In this document: piece by piece, positions 16,935 through 23,432 of the stretch
Numbering within the stretch: the stretch's first letter is position 1
Layout: each line of letters begins with the position of its first letter
NCBI GenBank assembly: GCA_900541985.1
Contig: UQLX01000029.1
Location: 1-30,408 of the forward strand
DNA: 30,408 nt
Reading direction: 5' to 3'
DNA from: an uncultured Blautia sp.
GTDB taxonomy: Bacteria > Bacillota > Clostridia > Lachnospirales > Lachnospiraceae
Position numbers and translations under genes: made by a program
Notes under the pieces: generated by a model
Told to the model about the DNA's origin: nothing
Database searches by the model: none
Seen by the model: the letters and a program-made list of their open reading frames with translations, nothing else

Positions 16935-17426
16935 ATGCAGGATATTGACCAGAAAATCCGGGATATGCACACAGGAAGGCTGATACGTATTTTATCACAT
17001 CAGCTGAAACGCAGTCAGAAGCCGGTGAGAGCAATGGAGGAAAATGAACTTACTCCCATGCAGAAGCATGTACTGAAGTATATTCTTCTGGAAACGCTTC
17101 ACAGGGATATTTATCAGAAAAATCTGGAGGAGGAGTTCCAGATCCGGAAATCCACAGCCTCAGGTATTTTGAAGCTTATGGAAAAAAACGGTTTTATTTA
17201 CCGGGAAAGCGTGAAAGAGGATGCAAGGCTGAAAAGAATACTGCCCACAAAAAAAGCGGAGGCTATCCGTCCGGCTATTCTGGAGCATATTCAGGAGACA
17301 GAAGCCCGCATGACAAAAGGAATTTCAGATGAGGACCTTTTGTTATGCAAAAAAGTCCTTTGCCAGATGTGTCGTAATCTTGCAGAAAATAACAGGGAGA
17401 ATAAGGAGGTAGACAAAGAAGAATGA
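16935..17426 (+). CDS. MarR-family transcriptional repressor
   Basis: This 163-residue regulator is probably a dimer. The winged helix occupies about 38-115: LTPMQKHVLKYILLE, then FQIRKSTASGILKLMEKNGF as the recognition-helix region and VKEDARLKRILPTKKA as the wing. N- and C-terminal helices supply the dimer interface. GAAAGAGG precedes the ATG. It is the first gene of an operon with two ABC half-transporters, overlapping the first by ATGA. A strong promoter and perfect inverted repeat stand just upstream. It most likely represses its own operon until the exported compound or a related ligand binds. A second cysteine-containing helix (LCKKVLCQMC) might sense oxidants, which is speculation. 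Confidence 0.92.
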   Translation: MQDIDQKIRDMHTGRLIRILSHQLKRSQKPVRAMEENELTPMQKHVLKYILLETLHRDIYQKNLEEEFQIRKSTASGILKLMEKNGFIYRESVKEDARLKRILPTKKAEAIRPAILEHIQETEARMTKGISDEDLLLCKKVLCQMCRNLAENNRENKEVDKEE

Positions 17427-19156
17427 ATAAGACACTTTTAAGATCCGTCAGGGAATACAAGAAACAGTCTGTACTGGCTCCGTTCTTTGTGATCCTTGAG
17501 GTATTTATGGAAGTTCTGATCCCTATGGAAATGGCGAAGATCATTGATATCGGCATTGCGCAGGGAGATCTGGGCTACATTATGCAGAGAGGTCTGATCC
17601 TTGTCATCATGGCCATGCTTGCACTGTGGTTCGGTGTGCTTGCCGGAAATATGGCCGCTGTGGCAGGCGCCGGTTATGCAAAAAATCTGAGACATGACAT
17701 TTTTTATAAGGTACAGGATTTTTCCTTTAAGAATATCGATCATTTTTCCACATCCGGTCTTGTTACACGAATGACAACAGATATCACAAACGTACAGATG
17801 GCATATATGATGAGTATCCGTATGCTGGCAAGAGCTCCGATCATGATCATCCTTTCCTGGGTAATGACGCTGGTAATCAATGTAAAGATCGCGCTGCTCT
17901 TTCTGATCGTGATTCCGTTCCTTGGCGGAACGCTCATTTTTATTGCCAAAAAAGCCCATCCCCATTTTATTAAGGTGTTTGGCGAGTATGATATCCTGAA
18001 TAATTCCGTTCAGGAGAACGTCAATGCCTCCCGTGTGGTAAAGGCTTTTGTAAGAGAAGAACATGAAATCGATAAATTTCACGGTATTTCCAAATATGTA
18101 TATGACCTTTTTACAAAAGCGGAGAGGATTGTTGCATGGAACTCTCCGGTGATGCAGTTTACCATGTATACAGTGGTGCTTCTCCTTGTGGCCATTGGAG
18201 GAAAAAGCATTGTATTTGGAAGTATGGCAACAGGAGAACTGACAAGTGTGATCGTATATGCACTTCAGATACTGATGTCTCTTTCCATGGTAACTTTTGT
18301 GTTTGTTATGATCATGATCGCAGAGGCCTCTACCGACCGTATTACAGAAGTACTTACCGAGACACCGGAAATGAGGGACAAGGAAGATGCAGTCACAGAG
18401 GTCCCGAATGGAGATATTGTATTTGACCATGTAAACTTCAGCTATGGCGGAAAAGGCGGAAATCTTTCCCTGAAAGACATCAATCTTCATATCCGGTCCG
18501 GACAGACGACCGGTATCATTGGAGGTACCGGAAGTGCCAAGTCTACGCTGGTGCAGATGATTCCCCGGCTTTATGATGTAACAGAAGGAAGCGTAAAGGT
18601 CGGCGGTATCGACGTACGGGATTACAATCTGGAAGTTCTCCGTGATCAGGTTTCCATGGTACTTCAGAAGAATGTGCTGTTCTCCGGTACAATCTACGAG
18701 AATATCCGCTGGGGCAACGAACATGCCAGTGAAGAGGAAGTGCAGAGAGTCTGTAAGCTTGCGCAGGCAGACGGTTTTGTCAATGAATTTCCGGCAGGCT
18801 ACAACACTCAGATCGTTCAGGGCGGAAACAATGTTTCCGGCGGTCAGAAGCAGCGCCTCTGTATCGCCAGGGCACTTTTGAAAAAACCGAAGATCCTGAT
18901 TCTGGATGATTCCACAAGCGCAGTGGATACCAGGACAGATGCGCTGATCCGTAAGGCTTTTCGTGAAGAAATCCCGGATACCACCAAGATCATCATTGCC
19001 CAGCGAGTAGCATCCATTGAGGACGCAGATCAGATCATTGTACTGGATGGCGGTGAAGTGGCAGGTATAGGAACTTCACAGGAGCTTCTTCAGACAAATG
19101 AGATTTACAGAGAAGTTTATGAATCCCAGGTCAAGGGAGGTGAGGATGATGAATGA
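17423..19156 (+). CDS. ABC exporter half-transporter, degenerate NBD (MarR operon)
   Basis: This 577-residue half-transporter has six membrane helices in about 1-310 and an ATPase domain in about 335-570. Walker A reads GGTGSAKST, with Ala where Gly is usual before the Lys. The signature is VSGGQ. Walker B is LILDDSTSAVD (Asp for catalytic Glu), and the H-loop His is Gln (IAQRVASI). It is therefore the non-hydrolysing half. AGGAGG lies within the MarR 3' end. It is paralogous to the 13786-15570 product and pairs with the next gene. Efflux of a drug, antimicrobial or metabolite sensed by the MarR protein is likely; the substrate is unknown. Confidence 0.93.
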   Translation: MNKTLLRSVREYKKQSVLAPFFVILEVFMEVLIPMEMAKIIDIGIAQGDLGYIMQRGLILVIMAMLALWFGVLAGNMAAVAGAGYAKNLRHDIFYKVQDFSFKNIDHFSTSGLVTRMTTDITNVQMAYMMSIRMLARAPIMIILSWVMTLVINVKIALLFLIVIPFLGGTLIFIAKKAHPHFIKVFGEYDILNNSVQENVNASRVVKAFVREEHEIDKFHGISKYVYDLFTKAERIVAWNSPVMQFTMYTVVLLLVAIGGKSIVFGSMATGELTSVIVYALQILMSLSMVTFVFVMIMIAEASTDRITEVLTETPEMRDKEDAVTEVPNGDIVFDHVNFSYGGKGGNLSLKDINLHIRSGQTTGIIGGTGSAKSTLVQMIPRLYDVTEGSVKVGGIDVRDYNLEVLRDQVSMVLQKNVLFSGTIYENIRWGNEHASEEEVQRVCKLAQADGFVNEFPAGYNTQIVQGGNNVSGGQKQRLCIARALLKKPKILILDDSTSAVDTRTDALIRKAFREEIPDTTKIIIAQRVASIEDADQIIVLDGGEVAGIGTSQELLQTNEIYREVYESQVKGGEDDE

Positions 19157-21050
19157 AAAACAGAATAAAAAGAAAATGCGTAGGCTTTCTAAGGATAATC
19201 TGAAAACCGCAAAGCGTCTTTTGAAGTATATGACAGAAACTTATAAAATACAGTTGATCCTGGTGTTTATCTGTATTCTGATCAGTTCCGTGGCGACAAT
19301 TTCTGTATCCTTGTCCCTGAAATTCCTTCTGGATGACTTTATCATCCCTCTGATCGGACAACAGACTCCGGATTTTGCCGGGCTTTACCGCGCTCTGGCA
19401 GTACTGGGCGGTATCTTCCTTCTGGGTGTGATCTCAACCTTTATTTATACCAGAATGATGGTATTTATCGGACAGGGTGTGCTGAAAAGAGTGCGTGACG
19501 ATATGTTTGAGCACATGCAGACACTTCCGATCCGTTATTTTGACCAGAGGACCAACGGTTCCATCATGAGTCTTTACACCAATGACACGGATACACTGAG
19601 ACAGATGATCAGTCAGTCGATCCCTCAGGCGCTGATGGCATTTTTTACGATCATCGTTACCTTTATTTCCATGATCGCACTGAGTCCTCTTCTGACGCTT
19701 CTGGCGGTTGCGGTGATCTTCGTAATGATCTTTGTGACAAATAAGATCGGCGGCAACAGTGGAAAATACTTTGTCAGCCAGCAGATGTCTCTGGCAGAGG
19801 TGACAGGTTTTGTGGAAGAACGGATGAATGGTCAGAGAGTGGTAAAAGTATTTAACCACGAGCGGAAATCCGAAGAGGAGTTTGACAAGCTGAACGAAGC
19901 GCTTTTTGAAAGTGCATCCAAGGCGCATACTTACGCAAATATGATGGGACCGGTTATCGGAAATATCGGAAACCTGCAGTTTGTACTGACAGCAGTACTG
20001 GGAGGCCTGCTTTCCGTTCTGGGAATCGGCGGCATTACTCTTGGTGTCATGGCTTCCTATCTTCAGTTTACAAAAAGCTTTACCCAGCCTTTTATGCAGG
20101 TGGCACAGCAGTTTAATGCCATTGTCATGGCACTTGCCGGTGCAGAACGTATCTTTAACCTGATCGACGAGGAACCGGAAAAAGACGAGGGTTATGTAAC
20201 TCTTGTCAATGCCAGAAAAGATGCAGACGGAAATATTGTGGAATGTAAAGAACGTACCGGAATGTGGGCATGGAAGCATCCTCATTCCGCAGATGGCTCT
20301 GTATCTTATACAGAACTGACCGGAGACGTGGTATTTGAAAATGTTACCTTTGGATATAATGAAGATAAGGTGATTTTGGAGAATATCAGCCTTTATGCAA
20401 AGCCGGGGCAGAAGCTGGCATTTGTAGGGTCCACAGGTGCGGGAAAAACAACCATCACAAACCTGATCAATCGTTTCTATGATATTCAGGAAGGCAAGAT
20501 CCGCTATGACGGCATCAATATCAGCAAGATCAAAAAAGACGATCTTCGCCGTTCCTTAGGAATCGTGCTTCAGGATACCCACCTGTTTACTGGTACGATC
20601 ATGGACAATATCCGTTATGGAAAGCTGGATGCAACAGATGAAGAGGTTTACCGGGCTGCGAAGCTTGCCCATGCCGATCAGTTTATCCGGATGCTTCCAA
20701 ATGGATATCAGACCATGCTCAGCGGCGACGGCGAGGAGCTTTCTCAGGGACAGAGACAGCTGCTTTCTATTGCAAGAGCAGCCGTGGCAGATCCGCCGGT
20801 GCTGATCCTCGATGAGGCAACCTCCAGCATCGATACCCGTACGGAAAGCATTGTCCAGAAGGGTATGGACAACCTGATGAAAGGCCGTACCGTATTTGTG
20901 ATTGCCCACAGACTTTCCACCATCCGCAACAGCAATGCCATCATTGTACTGAACCATGGAAAGATCATTGAAAGAGGCGACCATGAGGATCTGATCAAAA
21001 TGAAAGGAACTTATTACCAGCTGTATACAGGAAAGCTGGAATTGTCCTAA
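19149..21050 (+). CDS. ABC exporter half-transporter, canonical NBD (MarR operon)
   Basis: This 633-residue partner half-transporter has a basic N-terminus, membrane domain in about 25-335 and ATPase domain in about 395-630. Walker A GSTGAGKTT, signature LSQGQ, Walker B LILDEATSSID with catalytic Glu, and IAHRLSTI with the switch His are all canonical. Between the domains is an insert of about 40 residues (around 350-390, including GMWAWKHPHSADGS) that is absent from the 12032-13789 paralogue. The start is ATG 19149, eight bases after GGGAGG; ATG 19146 is possible. It overlaps the preceding gene end by eight bases. No simple terminator follows, but a nested hairpin begins three bases after the stop. 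Confidence 0.92.
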   Translation: MNEKQNKKKMRRLSKDNLKTAKRLLKYMTETYKIQLILVFICILISSVATISVSLSLKFLLDDFIIPLIGQQTPDFAGLYRALAVLGGIFLLGVISTFIYTRMMVFIGQGVLKRVRDDMFEHMQTLPIRYFDQRTNGSIMSLYTNDTDTLRQMISQSIPQALMAFFTIIVTFISMIALSPLLTLLAVAVIFVMIFVTNKIGGNSGKYFVSQQMSLAEVTGFVEERMNGQRVVKVFNHERKSEEEFDKLNEALFESASKAHTYANMMGPVIGNIGNLQFVLTAVLGGLLSVLGIGGITLGVMASYLQFTKSFTQPFMQVAQQFNAIVMALAGAERIFNLIDEEPEKDEGYVTLVNARKDADGNIVECKERTGMWAWKHPHSADGSVSYTELTGDVVFENVTFGYNEDKVILENISLYAKPGQKLAFVGSTGAGKTTITNLINRFYDIQEGKIRYDGINISKIKKDDLRRSLGIVLQDTHLFTGTIMDNIRYGKLDATDEEVYRAAKLAHADQFIRMLPNGYQTMLSGDGEELSQGQRQLLSIARAAVADPPVLILDEATSSIDTRTESIVQKGMDNLMKGRTVFVIAHRLSTIRNSNAIIVLNHGKIIERGDHEDLIKMKGTYYQLYTGKLELS

Positions 21051-21052
21051 AA

Positions 21053-21152
21053 ATTTCTGTTTGTGGGGAAGGGAGGATTTTGTTTTTTGCTACCCACAGA
21101 TGATGCCTTTTTCTCTTTGCATCTGATGGTAGGTAATCAGCTAAACAGAAAT
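21053..21152. other. Nested hairpin at the 3' end of the MarR-ABC operon
   Basis: Outer arms ATTTCTGTTT (21053-21062) and AAACAGAAAT (21143-21152) are perfectly complementary. Inside them, CTACC-CA-CAGATG (21090-21102) pairs with CATCTG-AT-GGTAG (21120-21132), leaving a T-rich loop. In RNA this would form a structured 3' untranslated region of about 100 bases; it lacks a terminal T-run and is not a normal terminator. Confidence 0.6.
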
Positions 21153-21236
21153 CCTTTTGGATATTTCCGGCCTTCGGCCGGCTGCCGGCCGCAGGCTGGA
21201 TAGTAGTGCTGCGCCCCCTGCCCGGGAGCGGAAAAT
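21101..21236 (+). repeat. Dispersed repeat, copy B
   Basis: This is the second copy of the repeat at 58-166 in the same orientation. It begins inside the nested hairpin and ends a few bases before the large palindrome. It has about 35 more bases of GC-rich sequence than copy A between the CCGGCC and CCCTGCCC blocks. Both copies lie in gene-free DNA beside a 3' gene end. Confidence 0.6.
21167..21194. repeat. Paired GC-rich hairpins
   Basis: CCGGCC-TTC-GGCCGG (21167-21181) is a perfect six-base stem with a three-base loop. It is followed directly by CTGC-CGGCC-GCAG (21182-21194). The local GC content is far above the flanks. No T-run follows, so these are not classic terminators. Confidence 0.6.
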
Positions 21237-21240
21237 TTCC

Positions 21241-21509
21241 AGGAATATGAATTTGCTGTCTGGAAAAACAATGCAGGCTCCGAGTAATCTGTTTCAGAAG
21301 CCTTGAGAGATTTGGTTAAATGTTCTTGTTTTCTGCGACTTTGCTTTGCTTCCCCGGATGCTGCTGTCTAAGTCGCAGACGAGTTCAGCATACGGGGAAG
21401 TGTATTTTGCAAAGAAGCAGAAACATAGAACTTTCCAAATCGCGAATCAGCTTCTGTGACAGATTACTCGGAGCCTGCATATCAGTTACAGACAAAAAAT
21501 CATATTCCT
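21241..21509. repeat. 269-bp imperfect palindrome with near-identical ends
   Basis: The left arm and the reverse complement of the right arm align over about 120 bases. The outer ten bases (AGGAATATGA ... TCATATTCCT) are perfect; GTCTG is shared at the same offset; 21271-21292 pairs perfectly with 21459-21480 (22 bases). Shorter matched blocks follow (CAGAAG, GATTTGG, GTTCT, TTTCTGC, TTTGC), and CTTCCCCG plus ATGCTG (21349-21363) pairs with CAGCATACGGGGAAG (21386-21400) around a 22-base centre. TCTGCGACTT (21332-21341) can instead pair with AAGTCGCAGA (21370-21379). No target-site duplication is visible. It could be a foldback/MITE-like element, two inverted copies of one repeat, or a structured RNA. 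Confidence 0.8.
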
Positions 21510-21521
21510 CCCCATCGATAT

Positions 21522-22028
21522 TTATAGGAATCTTCTCAGTGGTATGGTGAGCACTCTTAAGACTGCATAGAAAACTTTTTTTCCGAAGCTCAGTTCTTTG
21601 GGCTGATAATTTTTACCCTGGATATATTCTCCGTTTTCTCCAATGGTTTTGCTGTAGGTCTTATCCCGTTCGGCTTCCTCCCGGATCATGGAAATCAGTT
21701 TCGGGGAGTCGATGGCAAGCATCAGTTCCGTATCCTGATAGGTGCTTCTCATATCCAGATTATAAGAGCCTACGATGCTCATCCGGTCATCAATCAGAAC
21801 TGCCTTTGTATGGCAGGAATGACCTCCCATAAATTCATAAACCTTTGCGCCTGTTTTCCAGATCTTTTTTCTCTGGTTCAGGTAATCGGTACATCCCCAT
21901 GGATTTGCTCCGCTTGCCACATCATTGGTAATGAGCTCCAGAGGGATGTTTTTTTCTTTTAACTCTGTAAGATCCTGATACATTTCTTTTCCGCAGATAA
22001 TATAAGGCGTGTAGATCAGTAATGCCAG
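21522..22028 (-). pseudogene. Truncated phospholipase D/cardiolipin synthase-like gene (3' part only)
   Basis: The open reading frame from ATG 21983 gives 153 residues containing one complete HKD motif (HTKAVLIDDRMSIVGSYN, the second motif of the usual two) and the following NLDMRSTYQDTELML. Coding similarity continues upstream of that ATG without a start (LALLIYTPYIICGKE, to 22028) and then meets a stop, at the edge of the IS4 element. Full-length relatives have roughly 500 residues and two HKD motifs, so about two thirds of the gene is gone. The intact enzyme would act on membrane phospholipids. A protein from ATG 21983 would have only half an active site, so a working product is unlikely. 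Confidence 0.82.
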
Positions 22029-23418
22029 TTAGCTAAAATTGGAATAAAATAGTAGGTATCCTAAAGTAATGGTAATAATGCACAATTCATAACATTATTT
22101 TTCTATGTTTCAAAACATAAAAATCACTTGACAAATACATCAAAATTTGCGGCGCAGCCTCTTGAATATACATTTTTAGGAGGTTTTACCATGAATCACT
22201 ATGCAAACTACGTTCGCAGCACTCTTTTTAAAGCTATTTCAGAAATGGAACAGCAAATGGAAGAGTTCGTAAAGAATCCCGGACACGATTTTTCAAGGAA
22301 AGGGAAAATGGAATTCTCCGATGTCATAAAGTTCTATATCTCATCAGGTAGCAGTGCCCTTGATGTTGAACTATGTGAATACGCAGACCGAGAAAAATTC
22401 AATTCTGAGCTTCCTATTTCAAAATCCGGCTACATTCAAAAGAGAAATAAACTAAAGCCTGACACTATGGAAAATCTGTTTCATTCTTTTAATAGAAAAA
22501 TAAAGTCTAAGAAAATTTTTCAGGGTTATGAGCTTCTTGCCTGTGATGGAGCAGACCAAAATATTTTCCGTGATCCAAAAGATAAAAAGACACATTTTCC
22601 TGGAAAGAAAGAGAGTGGAACTTTTGGGTTTAATCAATTGCACATTAATGCCTTATATAATCTGCTGGATTTCAGATATGTACATACATTAATCCAATCA
22701 CCATATGAGGAGAATGAATCATCAGCTCTTATTCATATGGTAAAAGATCTTCCGAGAAACAGAAAAACAATCATTATTGCAGATCGGGGATATGAAACTT
22801 ACAATATTTTTGCAAATATTCAGGAAAAAGGTCTTTTCTACCTTATTAGAGTAAAAGATGTCACCAGCAATGGAAGTATCGCGGGTAGCCTTTGCCTGCC
22901 ATCAAAAGGGGAATTCGATGAAGACATCACTCTTAAAATGACAAGAAAGCAAAAATATTTAAGAGAAAAGGGTTATAAATATCTTGCCAAATCGTCTCCT
23001 TTTGATTTTTTGGATTCAGAACATCCTTTTTACGAACTATCCTTCCGTATTGTCAGGATTCTTTTGCCGAATGGTAACTATGAATGCCTGATTACCAATC
23101 TGGATCGCAAAGAATTTTCGACTGAAAAACTGAAAACTCTATACAAAATGCGGTGGGGCATAGAAACATCTTTCCGAAAACTTAAATATACGATAGGTAT
23201 GTCAAACCTTCATAGTAAAAATCCCGAATACATTTGCCAGGAAATATTTGGGAAACTGATTTTGTACAATTTCTGTGAGATTATTGCCAGCTATGTAGTA
23301 CTGGAGCAGCGAAACAAAAAATATGAATACCGAGTAAATTTTACTATGGCAGTCTATTGCTGTAGAAGATATCTAAGAGATTCTTTGTTTAACAATATCG
23401 AACAGTTGATAAACCGAA
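22029..23418 (+). mobile_element. IS4-family insertion sequence, apparently truncated at its right end
   Basis: An AT-rich segment with one transposase gene lies between the broken phospholipase gene and the ABC permease gene. The left boundary is set where phospholipase homology stops (about 22026-22031); the right is set where the permease stop codon begins. Terminal inverted repeats were not convincingly found: the best match is AATTGGAAT near 22038 against AATTGTAAT reading inward from 23425. The transposase lacks the expected C-terminal tail, so the right end has probably been lost. Confidence 0.7.
22104..22119. promoter_or_regulatory. Small perfect hairpin upstream of the transposase gene
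   Basis: TATGTTT-CA-AAACATA is a perfect seven-base stem in the leader of the IS. Hairpins near IS ends often limit transposase expression from outside transcription; that role here is inference. Confidence 0.45.
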
Positions 23419-23432
23419 TTACAATTCATTGA
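22191..23432 (+). CDS. IS4-family DDE transposase, C-terminally truncated
   Basis: This 413-residue transposase should cut and paste its own element. The RNase H-like core is complete: D119 in LLACDGADQNIF, D198 in IIIADRGYETYN, and E325 in the exact IS4 YREK signature (Y318-x2-R321-x3-E325-x6-K332). ATG 22191 is chosen because TTTAGGAGG precedes it; the in-frame ATG at 22128 lacks a site. Relatives I recall continue after the IEALI-like stretch with about 25-30 residues (a basic PIRxGR-type motif, ending near YR[IV]A), while this one stops at LINRITIH. Its last 14 bases overlap the permease gene end, so the tail has probably been replaced by flanking DNA. It may be inactive. Confidence 0.85.
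   Translation: MNHYANYVRSTLFKAISEMEQQMEEFVKNPGHDFSRKGKMEFSDVIKFYISSGSSALDVELCEYADREKFNSELPISKSGYIQKRNKLKPDTMENLFHSFNRKIKSKKIFQGYELLACDGADQNIFRDPKDKKTHFPGKKESGTFGFNQLHINALYNLLDFRYVHTLIQSPYEENESSALIHMVKDLPRNRKTIIIADRGYETYNIFANIQEKGLFYLIRVKDVTSNGSIAGSLCLPSKGEFDEDITLKMTRKQKYLREKGYKYLAKSSPFDFLDSEHPFYELSFRIVRILLPNGNYECLITNLDRKEFSTEKLKTLYKMRWGIETSFRKLKYTIGMSNLHSKNPEYICQEIFGKLILYNFCEIIASYVVLEQRNKKYEYRVNFTMAVYCCRRYLRDSLFNNIEQLINRITIH

Noticed and set aside
17438..18724. 428-codon minus-strand open frame
   Set aside because: It is antisense to the ABC half-transporter with Walker motifs; composition is His/Lys/Cys-rich and no family is recognisable.
21320..21550. 76-codon plus-strand open frame inside the palindrome
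   Set aside because: It is an accidental frame through the inverted arms with no ribosome site, and it runs into the phospholipase fragment on the other strand.
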